Shown here piece after piece: positions 31,948 through 43,749 of a stretch of DNA of 64,000 bases. Source of the DNA: Marthasterias glacialis (lineage: Eukaryota > Echinodermata > Asteroidea > Forcipulatida > Asteriidae); NCBI GenBank assembly GCA_911728455.2, contig OU452228.1, positions 3,224,001-3,288,000 of the forward strand. Reading direction: 5' to 3'. The position numbers and the translations under genes are program-made. Under the pieces are notes generated by a model. The model worked only from the letters and a program-made list of their open reading frames with translations. It did not search any database and was not told the origin of the DNA. Every line of letters begins with the position of its first letter. Within the stretch, counting starts at the first letter, position 1.

Positions 31948-34900
31948 TTAGTACGTAACACCAAATCTCATAGCCAAGTATTCCTTGCTGCCGATAGCTG
32001 GGTATTTGTTACTTCCATCGATGCACTCAATGGGGGCTTCGGAGCTGGGGTACCCAAAGAAAGCGATTGACTGACGCGTCTGGCCGCGTTCCTCCGGTGT
32101 TTCATCCAATAGAACACGGTGTTTCTGCAGTTAGATTCGGATCCATTCAACATTTAATATGGAAAATTACAAATATCTAGATTGTGTATATATATATATT
32201 GAGCCAATTCACCTGATGTCATCATCACAATAGCCTTGGTTGAAGTCAATATCCCCGTGTGTTAGGCCGTGTCTGAAAAAGGCGATTTTGACTAAATTGT
32301 ATTTTGTATCATTGATTGATTGATTTTTTTTTGAAAGTATCTAGTAGTTGGTGTCAAAAGAGAATACTTACCATAGCAATGTATACATCCGCTGTCCATC
32401 TCTGCATCAAGTCACCGATATTAACTAGAATGCCGTCCTCAACCATGGGAACGCTGACGTAGCTGCCATCTCGTCGACGAACCTGTTGGAAGGTCAATTT
32501 ACTCGGTTCTTAGTCTGACCGTCAGTTCTGGCAAACTTGAGTGTTGATTTTCAACTTACCGTAGTTAATCACAGAGAGAAAAGACACAACTTTATTGCAG
32601 TTTTCAGACAAACTATTCTCTTAAAAAGTAATATGGGAAGTGTTTGCATTGTCTTCGGTTTAATCTAAAAACTGACCGCATTTATGGGTCAGGTCGACCT
32701 GGAATGTGGTTTAAAATGGGATTTTAACTCAGATTCCGTGTCAGTTTGACCCATTTCTGGGTCATTTTGACACAGATTTCGGGTCATTCTAACCCAGAAA
32801 TTGGTCAGGCCTCAGTGGAATCTGGGTTAATTCTGACCCTGGAGTTTGTACAGTGTTGATTACCAGCTTGACACTTGAAACATTCATACAGGAAATTGTA
32901 AGAAACAAGAACGAAATGTGCTTCTTGGTCGAGGAAAACTAAATAACTCTTCAGATTGTGATCATCGGTTGGATCAACATACCTCTAATCCTGGCTTTTG
33001 TTGGAACAGCATTGTGATGCCTCCATAGTCTGAATGCTCACCGCATCGTACTTGTTGCTCTTTAGGTGTGACGTCATTCAGAGATGGATACCACAAGGTC
33101 CTCAGTCCATGTGCATATGGAGCAGCGTGGAACTTCACGAAGAATTGAGGGTCCTTTAAATCAATATAAACAACCGTAGTACATTAACATGATAAGAACA
33201 AATGTAATATGCGATTATTTATCCATGATGCAAATTATCATATCTATTAAATAGTTTGCGGTAACCACTGCGGATTTACAGGATTCGAACTGGCCTCTGC
33301 ACTCTAAAAACGCCCGGATCAGAATTGACCCAGATTGACCCGGATTCTGCGTCATTTTGACACAGTTTGGGGTCAGTTTGTCACTGATTCCGGCTGATGC
33401 TCACCCGCAATTGTTAGTTTTTAGAGTGTGGTTTTATACCGGGCACGCTCGTGTGTTTCATATCTGCTCTAGAATGCTGGGCTTGGGTTCGAATCCCACC
33501 CGAGTAGTATGCCTCTTGACCAGCACTGAGTAATACAGTGATTAAACACACATCGGTGGAGGGTAAAATCAAAAAATTATTCTTTATCCCCGACGTAAAT
33601 TATTACCTTTGTCAAATAGATAGTGTTTCATGTACGGGTAAGAGCAGATATTACATGTTCATGAAAATCTTGTCACGACATATTCCTTTGCCATGGTGAC
33701 TCAATCATTTTTTTATTATTATTTTTTTATATAAATAATACACCTTATTGAACGATGATAAATGATGACATTTTGATCAAGAAAATTATATGCAATACTT
33801 TCTGTTTGTTTACCTGGAGTTTAAGGCCATAGGCCATGACTTCCAATACTCTGTTATGAAGTGGAAGACAAAGGTCGAAGAATTCTTGGAAGGCAGTCTT
33901 GAATCCAGGACAAGATGATTCCAATGGCCAGTCCTTAATGTCAAGCGGAAGTTTTGTAGAGAACATTAAAATGTTGAAACAGTCTAACAGCATTATTGTG
34001 TATGCCCTGACACCAGGTACCCTGTCAGTATTTGCTTACAAATCTTGTTATTGTCATTGTCCTACCCACATCTTACCTTCTACTCAGCTCAAATTCCATG
34101 ATACCCTAAAAGCTGGACCATGCCATATATCCTAGAGGAGGTTTCAATCAACTTGGGGTCCTTGACTCGGTCAGGAGGGGCAGTTAAACAAATATGGCAT
34201 AATGCTGTTGTGTACAAAATCGGAATGTCAATTGTAAACGGAACTTGTCTCCCTGGATGTAACCCTATCCTAAAATGGAACCATGTGTTAGTGTAGATGC
34301 TTATCTCAAATGAAACTTGCTCGACTATCCGTTTCACTAAATTATTAATTGTCAACTTTTGATTGTTTGCTTGTTTGCCTGTTTGCTTGTTTGCTTGTTT
34401 GCTTGTTTGCTTGTTTGCTTGTTTGCTTGTTTGCTTGCTTGCTTGCTTGTTTGTTTGTTTGCTTGCTTGCTTGCTGGCTTGCTGGCTTGCTGGCTTGCTG
34501 GCTGGCTGGCTGGCTGGCTGGATGGCTGGATGGCTGGTTTGTGTGCCCTTACACTCACCAACTTACGGGGCACTTTACACAATGGAACAATGCTACCCCA
34601 CAAGGTTTTCTTTGTTCTAGTGCTACCCCACAAGGGAATTCTTTAGAAAAGGGACAATAAGTTGAACAATGAAGTACCCCGCAACTGGCCACGTGTAAGG
34701 GTGTGTGTGTGTGTGTGTGTGTGTGAGTTTGTTTAGGCATTCAAACCGGGGACTTATAACAAAAGAGGACAATAGGGTCCCCGATTGGAAAAGGTCCCCA
34801 GTTGGAAATCGTGTTCAAAACCAATGGGAGCTGTTGCTAAAAAGTTAAAGTACAAACAAAAGAGGGACAATAGGAGGTCCCCGATTGGAGGTAAATACAC

Positions 34901-37248
34901 ACTTGTGTGTGTGTGTTTGTGTGTTTGTGTGTTTGTTTGTTGGGTGGTTTGTTGGGTTGTTTATTTGTTTGTTTGTTTGTATATGTTTGTTTGGTTTTTC
35001 GTTTGTGGCCTCAAATGAAACTTGCTCAACTAAAGGAAAACAGCTATGTAGTGTTTAAATCAACGCAATGTAACTTTTACATTTGACTTTCTGTTCACTT
35101 TAAAGATCTCAACGTGTAGTGTCAAGTTTTACGGTGTACTTCATGCACAAGGGGCTTTGGTTGCCCTATTCCACTTACCTCAGGAGCGGTATCACAAGAT
35201 AAATTAAATGATTCCTTCAGGTCACCGAAAGGTCGATCAGGATTCAGACTGTCAGAACAAAATTAGACATAAAGATCCATTTGAGATTGCCTACATTCTC
35301 CCAAATGTCTTTGTGAATAGCTTGTGTAGCATTTTAAATTTTTTCTATACTAAAATCAATAAACTGAGCCATTAAGCACCGCCCCCTTTCGTGTTGACCA
35401 ATCACAGCCTTGGCTACCCAAACGAAAGTACCACAAAAGTCCGACATTATAGAAACAAGTTGGACTGCATACATTTTATTAATTAATGCATGAGTAACAC
35501 TGTCGACAAATTCAATTAGGGCCATGTCTGTGGAATGTTTAGATCCAAAGCCAAATGATCAAACAGAAGATGGAATTGAGAAATGAAACTACAAAGACGA
35601 TTATAAATTAGTCTTTTGAGAAGTTTTGTGAATCAGCACTGCAAAAATAGGGGTGTTAAATTGATTATCTTGATATCTAATGTTTTACAACACCGACATG
35701 TATCCTCATTGCTTTATCGTTGGTAAAATTAACACCGCGTTGTCACATAGATACCAAGAGAATCAATTTAGCACTCCATTTTTTGCAGTGAAGAAAGAAT
35801 GGAAATAGGCCTGTAATTATGAATGTTGCTGTTGTCCCCGTTTTCGAAGATGGGAATGAATTTTTACAACCTTAAGATTGAAAGGCACGGATCCACTCAG
35901 AAAGGAGAGAGTGTAGATGTAAGCAAGACGCTCAGCAATAGAAGGGCGGATTTCATAACAGTAGAACTAGTGCATGCCATCAAAACAGCAGCTATTACCA
36001 TTATTTATGTCTTTGCTGATATGTAAGATTTATATTGCCAATTAATGTTAATCCAAATACAAATTCTTTACGAGTATTAGGCTTATTACTTACGATTCTC
36101 TCTCGACACTCGCGTATCCACTGCTAGATGCTGTAGTGCATGATGGGTCTCGTTTCAGATCAATAGGAAGGTCAAAGAACGATTTTGACATTTTGAACAG
36201 CTCTTGAACCTGTAAACCATATTTAATTAAACAAGATTATTTAACTGTAATCTGCCCTTGTTGACAGAGTTGTAGTCAAATACTTTTCAGTCGAGTATTA
36301 CCTACTGCCGAGTACTATGGTGGTTGAGTAGTACTCGAGTACGGTTGGGCCTTCTAGTACGAGAACATAATATGTCCTAGTACCGAGTATTCTGATATCC
36401 GAGTACAACAGCCAAGTACCAAGTCCTTAAATCTCAGAGTACGAGACGAGTGCTTTATAAAACAAAATACTCAGTGAGGTAAAGGCCTACTTTAAAAAAA
36501 ATGTTTAAACTAAATTCTAGAAGACAATGTGTGCTTATTATTATAACTGTCTTTTGAACATGAATATATCATCTTTTCCTTGCATTAATAATGCACGTAG
36601 GAAAGTGGAAAGACAACTTGTATTTTGACCACGAGTACTTAAAATCAGAGACCGAGTACACTTCCAGTCGAGTATCGAGTACATGACTTTGAGCACAGCT
36701 TATTTTTTAGTCGAGTATCGAGTCTGGACTTGAAGGGGGGGGGTATTTTGCTAGCCGAGATACGAGTAGCATTACCCATGTAGATAGGCCCTACTCGAAT
36801 TCGAGAAGCCTACCGAGTACTACAACACTGCTTGTTGACCTCGGATCTTTTGGGTATTCTAAGCTTCATTTTGATTACAAGCCTGGGTCCCTTTTCCAAG
36901 ATGAAGGCTGGCCTGTTTGCCCGTTCAATGGTTTAGAAAATGTTGGGATGGACATAGCTCAGTATATCAAAGGTTAACCTCCAAAAACTTGAAAGGTGAG
37001 CCACCAATAGTTTTTTCCATACTCAATTAAGTTCAGAAACGAAGGCACTGTGTACCATTTCCAGCATGGTTTCTTACTTTGCCATGTTGGAAGTCAGTGT
37101 TGACCATGTAGAAGAAGCCGATGGTTGTAAGAGCTTTGTGAACATCATCTACAAGCTTCTGAAAGTGAGTGGTGTCTGGTTTCGTCAGTGACAGTCTGTA
37201 CGCACTGAAGTCAATCACGGGTATCGTGCTTTCTGTAGAGTCACCCAT
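31948..37248 (-). CDS. IPNS-like 2-oxoglutarate/Fe(II) dioxygenase, copy 3 (7 exons)
   Basis: Exons: 37078-37248, 36094-36209, 35179-35248, 33814-33933, 32983-33153, 32372-32482, 31948-32124 (stop TAA). The reading frame is open across all seven (311 residues) with H199-x-D201, H255 and R270-x-S272 kept. It differs from copy 2 by scattered substitutions; exon 2, for example, has I7M, E17D, P28S and N30S within the exon, and exon 6 ends YIAM rather than YIAT. A possible AATAAA lies at 31835-31840 on the minus strand. Intron 3 (33934-35178) has gained TTGC/TTGT and TG simple repeats and lacks the foldback element of copy 2. Introns 1 and 2 share the hAT-like MITE and the CR1-like LINE fragment with copy 2, so those insertions predate the duplication. 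Conserved coding sequence suggests a functional gene; expression is not shown. Confidence 0.87.
32640..32860. repeat. GGGTCA-rich MITE, copy 3 paralogue
   Basis: It matches 18285-18462 and is somewhat better kept, with several GGGTCA/TGACCC words and a right end TGGAGTTTGTACAGTG. Intron 5 of copy 3. Confidence 0.6.
33270..33590 (+). mobile_element. SINE with A-family MITE inside, copy 3
   Basis: CACTCTAAAAACGCC at 33299 to TTTTTAGAGTG at 33429 is inserted in the SINE (B box at about 33488). It is shorter than the copy 2 version because the nested B-family MITE is absent. Intron 4 of copy 3. Confidence 0.7.
34360..34535. repeat. (TTGC TTGT)n / (TGGC)n microsatellite
   Basis: TTGCTTGT octamers grade into CTTG, then CTGG tetramers. 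Further simple repeats follow at 34698-34727 (TG) and 34900-35000 (TGTTTG). All lie in intron 3 of copy 3 and are absent from copy 2. Open frames on both strands here are artefacts. Confidence 0.92.
34698..34727. repeat. (TG)n microsatellite
   Basis: An uninterrupted TG run in intron 3 of copy 3. Confidence 0.93.
35330..36010 (-). mobile_element. CR1/jockey-like LINE RT remnant with MITE insertions
   Basis: The minus strand carries an RT-like stretch KHSTDMALIEFVDSVTHAL around 35560-35470 and, upstream of it at 36000-35830, ERLAYIY...FNLKV. Both are degenerate. It is split by a B-family MITE (35637-35790) and a CCAATCACAGCC repeat (35360-35450). Intron 2 of copy 3. Confidence 0.65.
35637..35790. 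mobile_element. B-family MITE (CACTGCAAAAA ends)
   Basis: Inverted ends CACTGCAAAAAT and TTTTTTGCAGTG, with ATCTTGATATCT and AGATACCAAGAG inside. It is inserted in the dead LINE. Confidence 0.75.
36265..36830. mobile_element. hAT-like MITE with exact 8-bp target duplication, copy 3
   Basis: Ends CAGAGTTGTAGTC and CTACAACACTG are flanked by CTTGTTGA at 36257-36264 and 36831-36838. The interior is rich in GAGTAC/TCGAGTAT. It is the orthologous insertion to 23413-23926. Intron 1 of copy 3. Confidence 0.82.
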
Positions 37249-37479
37249 GACGTCGGTGCTCTAAAGAGCTGGGAAGAATTAGAGATAGGGTTATTAAATG
37301 ATAGCTCGACGACTGTTGTGATTTAGAGACGATCTTTGTTTGGAACCCGAGGGATGCTTGGTACCAGGCGCGAATCGTTTCGTCTTTCAAAAAGCTCTTT
37401 TCAAGAGTTGTCTGGGAGTAGTAACACTGGTGTGCGCTGGTGTTTTGTGCAGTAGGGTACAATGACGTCTGTAGACTTC

Positions 37480-38514
37480 TTGAAAGTGAAATGTTTGACT
37501 AGTATAGTCACACGATCGTGCACGACACTTGTACATTTTAAGCCTTAAGTTTAATAAGGAATGAAAGGTTAGTCCTACCTTTTCTTGGAGAATTTGTTGA
37601 AGACGCCAAGTGTATCAAACGGGTTATTTCCAACTGGTTTGAATGAGTACTGCAGTGTGTTTTTTGTACACTGTTGTATTTTATTGAGTGTGACTTGTTG
37701 GCCAATTGGCCTATTGACCTTCGTGGCTAGAAGTACTTTGTACCGCACTTTGAAAACCGAGGAATGCATGGTACCAGGCGTGAATTGTTTTTTCTTAAAA
37801 AACAACAACACTGTGAATTATCTGGGTGTAGTCAGGTAAAAACTGGCGTGCGCAGATGTTCTTTGTGTGGAAGACATGATATAAACATGAAAAAAATGTC
37901 TGTTTTTTGGTCCATAGAAAAATGGAGAAACTGTCTGATTTCGGATCACTCGCGAAAAGGCTGTTAGTATGCCCGTTGGCAATGGGCAACAAATGATTGA
38001 CTGAGACAATAACATCATTGCATCTACATCCATGGTAAAATATTGTCAATAAACAGACACACACAGATTGCCAATACGTATCCCACATGATCACAAGCAT
38101 ATCCAAGATCGTAAACACTTACCTCGGTATAGTTGCGATTTGTGATGTTCTAAGTTTACATACATTTCACTTAACGGATTGTTGTCTCATGAATTTCAAA
38201 GATTAATAATTTAAAAACAATTTACATCGCATTAAATATATACCGGTACCTTAAAACTGAACTTTTAAAACTAATTTACATTCCATTAAATACTACTGGT
38301 ACCTTTTGTTAAAGAAAGAAGGCGCTGAACAATATGCAATCAATTCTAATCTACCGTGCAAATTGCTTCATTTCAGTACAAATAAAAAACCCATGTGCTC
38401 AGCTAAAAAAAATACCAGGGTGTTCGAGTCCTGACATTGAACTTCGGATCAAACGAGGTAAGTGTTGTGGGTTGATTGCAGTCTGGCGAGTTGCATATAT
38501 CCTTTATAAACGTA
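37480..38514. repeat. Segmental duplicate of 28.48-29.69 kb (5' flank block)
   Basis: Collinear with 28480-29690: AACGGGTTATTTCCAACTGG near 37619 and 28578, and TCGCGAAAAGGCTGTTAGTA near 37950 and 28855. Partial copies also lie at 53640-53990 and 41430-41700. No reading frame is preserved between copies, so it is treated as non-coding. Confidence 0.75.
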
Positions 38515-38799
38515 AGTGTGATACGGCAACCAAAGCCCCTTGTGCGTGACCCACCGGCTTGCAGTTTTGTTAACAATCCTTATTCACCGAAGTACACCAT
38601 GAAACTTAACATTACACGTTTGTACGGAAGTCCAATCGTGCCACAAAAGTATCTATTGTCAGCGGGAATATAATCCGCTTTTATGAATTACTAATCCGTT
38701 ATTAAAAAATTTGTAATCCATTATTGTGCTTCGGGAAATTTTATACAACAGCGCCCTCTGTTTCAAGGAAACATTATCTATTTAACAATTAATGTGATA

Positions 38800-39140
38800 A
38801 TTTCCATTGGGGATAAAGAATAATATTTTGATTTTACCCTCCACCGATGTGTGTTTAATCACTGTATTACTCAGTGCTGGTCAAGAGGCATACTACTCGG
38901 GTGGGATTCGTACCCAAGCCCAGCATTCTAGAGCAGAAAGAAACACACGAGCGTGCCCGGTATAAAACCACACTCTAAAATCTAACAATTGCGGGTCAGC
39001 ATCAGCCGGAATCAGTGACAAACTGACCCTAAACTGTGTCAAAATGACGCAGAATCCGGGTCAATCTGGGTCAATTCTGATCCGGGAGTTTTTAGAGTGC
39101 AGAGGCCAGTTCGAATCCTGTAAATCCGCAGTGGTTACCG
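38800..39140 (-). mobile_element. SINE with A-family MITE, inverted copy
   Basis: The inverse of the 33270-33590 arrangement, carried along in the inverted pseudogene block. The B box is altered to GGGTACGAATCCC. Confidence 0.65.
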
Positions 39141-39349
39141 CAAACTATTTAATAGATATGATAATTTGCATCATGGATAAATAATCGCATATTACATTTG
39201 TTCTTATCATGTTATTTTGTACTACGGTTGTTTATATTGATTTAAAGGACCCTCAATTCTTCGTGAAGTTCCACGCTGCTCCATATGCACATGGACTGAG
39301 GACCTTGTGGTATCCATCTCTGAATGACGTCACACCTAAAGAGCAACAA

Positions 39350-39479
39350 CACTCTAAAAACTAACTTAGTCAAAACGGCGTTGGTTAGTAATTTTAGACC
39401 ATATTTTGACAAAAAATTGTCAAAAATGGTCTAAAAATGACTAATTAAGGCCGTTTTGACTAACTTTTGTTTTAGAGTG
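39350..39479. mobile_element. 130-bp MITE inside pseudogene exon 5
   Basis: CACTCTAAAAACTAAC to GTTTTAGAGTG, nearly palindromic (GTCAAAACGGC and GCCGTTTTGAC). The host exon reads GAGCAACAAGTACG in copies 2 and 3, and AA is present on both sides here, so the target duplication is 2 bp. Confidence 0.85.
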
Positions 39480-40429
39480 AAGTACGATGCGGTAAGCATT
39501 CAGACTATGGAGGCATCACAATGCTGTTCCAACAAAGCCAGGATTAGAGGTATGTTGATCCAACCGATGATCACAATCTTAAGAGTTATTTAGTTTTTCT
39601 CAACCAAGAAGCACATTTCGTTCTTGTTTCTTACAATTTCCTGATGAATGTTTCAAGTGTCAAGCTGGTAATCAACACTGTACAAACTCCAGGGTCAGAA
39701 TTCACCCAGATTCCACTGGGGCTTGACCAATTTCTGGGTTGAGAATGACCCGGAATCTGTGTCAAAATGACCCAGAAATGGGTCAAACTGGCACGGAATC
39801 AGAGTGAAAATCCCGGATATATACATTGCTACGGTAAGTATTCTCTTTTGATACCAACTACTTGATACTTAAAAAAAACATCAATCAAAATACAATTAAG
39901 TCAAAATCGCCTTTTCGGACCCGGCCTTACACACGGGGATATTGACTTCAACCAAGGTTATTGTGATGATGACATCAGGTGAATTGGCTCAATTTATATA
40001 TTATAAATACAATCTAGATATTTGTTTTTTTCCATATTACATAATGTTGAATGGATCCGAATCTTACTGCAGAAGCACCGTGTTCTTTTGATTGAAACAC
40101 CGGAGAAACGCGGCCAGACGCGTCAGTCAATCGCTTTCTTTGGGTACCCCAGCTCCGAAGACCCCATTGAGTGCATCGATGGAAGTAACAAATACCCGGC
40201 TATCGGCAGCAAGGAATACTTGGCTATGAGATTTGGTGTTACGTACTAAATAATAAGTAATAATTTAAAACAGTTTGTGTCATCACAAACACTAAGTGGA
40301 ACAGCGTCTGCTGACGTTTTCAGTCCATTTTTTGTACATAAATGAATGTAATTCTTGTTTGTATCTTCCATGGCATCAATGCAGACGGAATATTCATTTG
40401 AATGATTGATATAACTCCGTGTCACTGCT

Positions 40430-42590
40430 TTGTCACTGCTTTGATTAATGGCCAGGTTTGCGGCCAGGTTTTCGTGCCACACGTCAAATGTTTTATTGCA
40501 AAGAAGTTGTGTTCATGTCGCACGTCCTCTTTCAATGAAATTGTGTACCAAGAAAATCAATATTTAAAAGAAAAACGAGATACAAAAAATAATATCCACT
40601 TAGAATGATCACCGGTCCGTAAGAGTGGCTTATTGACATTTTCGGCCAGATCTGTGCGGGCACCTCGGAGTTTTTGTGTTTCAAACAGACACGTTACTAA
40701 CATTGGAACGAGCCAGTTAAAAAAAGTAACAATATAGCTACTTGTTTTCACACCTTGATACCATTTATCGACTTAATACAAAGATAAAGGAATGCACGGA
40801 ACAGTCAATAACTCGTCATCATGATTAAACAAGTTAGTACCTGTCTACATGCTAATTAGAGGACTTCTTATTTGGACTAAGTACTATATAGCACATTCTT
40901 GAAAAGGCATTTGAAAGCGTTTGGGTGTCTTGTGACAAAAAGCCCTTTGCACACGGCGGCAAAAAAACAACATTCCTGGCGAATGATAATAGACAAAATG
41001 CAGGCGAAATGACGTTGTATATTATAGATGACAAGGGGCGGATCCAGGGGGCGTGAGGGGTGCACGCCCCCTATTTTTCCTTCTGAAAAAATCAAGATAT
41101 CATCCCACCCACTTGCAACGAGAAATAAACGTTCGACTTCCAATCATCGTTTGCTGCTTGATCGGTAAATTTCACGCCCCCCCCCCCCCGTTTGGAAAAT
41201 CCTGGAACCGCTCCTGCTGACCTCTGGGTACCAGCAGTGGGCATGGCTGTTGTACACACTTTCACGTAGGGTGGTTGCCCAGGAAAATTTTTTTTATAGC
41301 CATAGACCTACCGTACATAGTACAAGGTCAAAACGCGATTTATTAATTTTATTCGCCATACTATAACATGCCCTTTTAAAATTTGTTCTCTGGGATCAAA
41401 ATCATTTTGGAGCACAAATCACAGGAACCTGGCTGGGTTCCCAGCCTTAAAAACGTTTTTTTCCCCAACTGGTCCGAATGAGTACCGCGGTGTACCGCGT
41501 TGTATTATTTGTACTGAGGTCTGTATTGATTTGACAATGCATGGCATGTTTGCCTATTAGCCTTCATGGTTTACAATCATAGTACTTTGTACAAGGCCTC
41601 TGCGTTTGAATATAGGCCTAGTCCTTCTGTCTTTTAGAAACCAGATATCCGTAAACGGCCCGGGCTCTATCATTGAAATTCTTTGACCTTTCTGTTGTTG
41701 AAAAACAAACCGTGCTGGTTGGCATGGACGGCCAAATGTGGCAAAACATTCAAGTTTTGTTGACAGACGTTGTGACCAAATTCAACATTTCTTTAAACTT
41801 TGTATTTGAAGAAAACTTTACAGCTCATTATTGGTTGGTTTGTTTCCAACAAATTCTAAACTGTTTTTAAAATTTTGTGTAAGATTTTTGCAAACTGTGA
41901 TTATCTGTTCTTGCTTTCTTGCTTTGCATTGCATGATGGCTCCCCGTAGTTTCTCCATCTTGGTTGGCAAAAATTCGGGCTGTGACGTTGCAAAAGAAAG
42001 TTTTTTTCCATGTACTGCCGGTGTTGGCAAGTGGCTGCAGAATGGCGCGCAGCTAAAAGCAGAATAAATGAAGCGGAATAAATGCGGGTTCTTGATGATA
42101 ATTTTATAAAGAATGTTTCGTAATTAATCTTGTTAATAAATAACCTGTAATATATCAATACTATCACTATTGGAACAGTGCATTCATTTTGTCATGTACT
42201 TTTAAGTAAACACACAATTTTTAGAAGGTCACATTTTGACCAGTATACCTTTAATACTATTACTAATAGCGTTTCATGATTTGTCATGGATTCTGTGTGC
42301 ACGTCTCGGTACAATAGTCCAGATAACATCGTCATGTGTCCGGAAGAAGGTCGTAATGAAAGTGGCCGGCAAAAGGTCAGAAGCAATTACTGGCCAACAT
42401 TATATTTCAAGAACCGAGTGTGTTGTTTTTCTGCTATGTCTAAGTCAGTGCTGGTGAGTTAAATTCCGCACAGGAATGAAAAACATATCTTGGGTTCAAT
42501 TCTAGCAACAAATATACAACAGTTAGGCCTATGCCCTATACTTTTATTCAAAAAGCCATGTAAGCCTACTGGTCAAAAAGTTGTTATTTG
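40430..42590. other. Intergenic with a G-rich MITE and a flank-repeat copy
   Basis: 41034-41216 is a G-rich inverted-end element (GGGGCGGATCCAGG and CCTGGAACCGCTCC). 41430-41700 repeats the far 5' flank of copy 4 (53755-53990). 41700-41860 matches 445-600 in inverse. No coding sequence is supported. Confidence 0.5.
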
Positions 42591-42736
42591 TGTGCCCGGA
42601 AAAGGTCGTACAGCCTTGATACAGCCTTTTTCCTTACAGCCTTACAACCTTTTTCCTTACAGCTTTACAACCTTTTTCCTTACAGCCTAACAACCTTCTT
42701 ACAGCTTTACAACCTACAGCTTTCCGGGCACACCAC
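42588..42736. repeat. Short TIR element with an internal tandem repeat
   Basis: The ends GTGTGCCCGGAAAAGG and CTTTCCGGGCACAC are inverted. The interior repeats a CCTTACAGC...ACAACCTTTTT unit about three times. Confidence 0.6.
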
Positions 42737-42996
42737 ATGTTTATTAAAAATAAGCTTTCAGATTTAAATCATGGTACTTTCCCCCTCGATATTTCCAGTC
42801 AGCTTACCTTTCAAAATGTAGATCAGTGTTATAAGTTTGCTGTTGTCCTTCGCTGTAAGTTCACGCAAGGAATGTCAAAGTCCAATTCGTGTACACCCTT
42901 ACCATAAATATTTTTAGGCGCACTTTTATGGAACGCCAAAGAGGAATTAAATGTGATGATCAATTCGTTTATGTATTTTCACAATCGGTGATGTAA

Positions 42997-43748
42997 TAGA
43001 CCGATTACTCTATCCATGTCAAGTGACCTGTAGTGGGTATTAAGCGTCAATAAACACGGCGTCCTCCTTAGGAAAGTGCGGTACGATACATGATGTTTGT
43101 TTATTAGATCGAGGCTTTTCTTGAAATCTGTAAAAAGTATTCAAGAGTTTGTACCAGAGACCTTTGAGTGGCTGAATAAAGCCAGTAAGGACAGTTCTAG
43201 CAAGTCTGGAGAATTCTAAAAGGAACGTTATGTTCGCGATGTTGTAGTAGACCTACTAGTTGCACGTCGGAACTATTGGGCCAAACGACCGCGACCACAC
43301 ACTTTTCAACACAAGAATTTTACAAGGTTTAAAGCTGAAATCATAAAAAAGGCTTTCCAAAACTGTGATTCCTTTGTCTATTTGAAACTCCTCAATGCTA
43401 GGTATAAATAATCACTTTTTCAACGTTCTTTAATTTTTTTTTACACAGTGACTGAATACTTTACAAACAAAATAACAGGCGGGTTGCTACATCGTCGTCC
43501 GACGCCGGCAGTCGTTGTAGAATACTGGTAGTTTATGAAACAGTAATGTGATTAAAATCAACACGTCACAACATACAACTTTAATAAAAGCTCTTAGTAA
43601 CTGTGTTATTATTACCAAAAGCCGACTGTTTGGGTGACTCTGTCGGTCACAGCATGTATTTGCACGTATAGTTTGCCATCAGCTCAGGTGACGTAGTACA
43701 CTACAAGTCACGTGATTCCATGTAAACAGTGGTCGCGCAATCGGTCTA
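42997..43748. mobile_element. TIR element, TAGACCGATT ends, copy b
   Basis: Same family as 29731-30507 across its length. Left TAGACCGATTACTC, right GCGCAATCGGTCTA. Non-coding. Confidence 0.75.
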
Positions 43749-43749
43749 T

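Larger units (their letters stand above)
38515..40427 (+). pseudogene. Inverted dioxygenase pseudogene (intron 3 to 3' flank)
   Basis: This is an inverted paralogue of the 3' half of copy 2/3. It starts in intron-3 sequence at about 38515, lacks exon 4, and keeps exon 5 (39248-39549), the last 18 bases of exon 6 (39816-39833, DIYIAT plus GT donor) and all of exon 7 (40073-40249, ending in TAA). Exon 5 is broken twice: a 130-bp MITE sits at 39350-39479, and one A is missing in the run that encodes QQKPG. GEH before the iron ligand reads GKH here. Most of exon 6 and intron 5 are deleted. The flank matches the 3' flank of copy 3 down to the ATTCATTTGAATGATTGATA block near 40400. The exon 7 frame is intact and could be mistaken for a gene. 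Confidence 0.85.

Noticed and set aside
31968..32153. 61-codon minus-strand frame over exon 7 of copy 3
   Set aside because: It is in a different frame from the true exon, which reads KHRVLLDET and ends at 31948.
34349..34660. Cys/Leu-rich frames of about 100 codons
   Set aside because: Translation of a TTGC/TTGT microsatellite in an intron.
40022..40249. Plus-strand dioxygenase gene
   Set aside because: Only exon 7 is intact; upstream exons are broken or missing, so it is part of a pseudogene.
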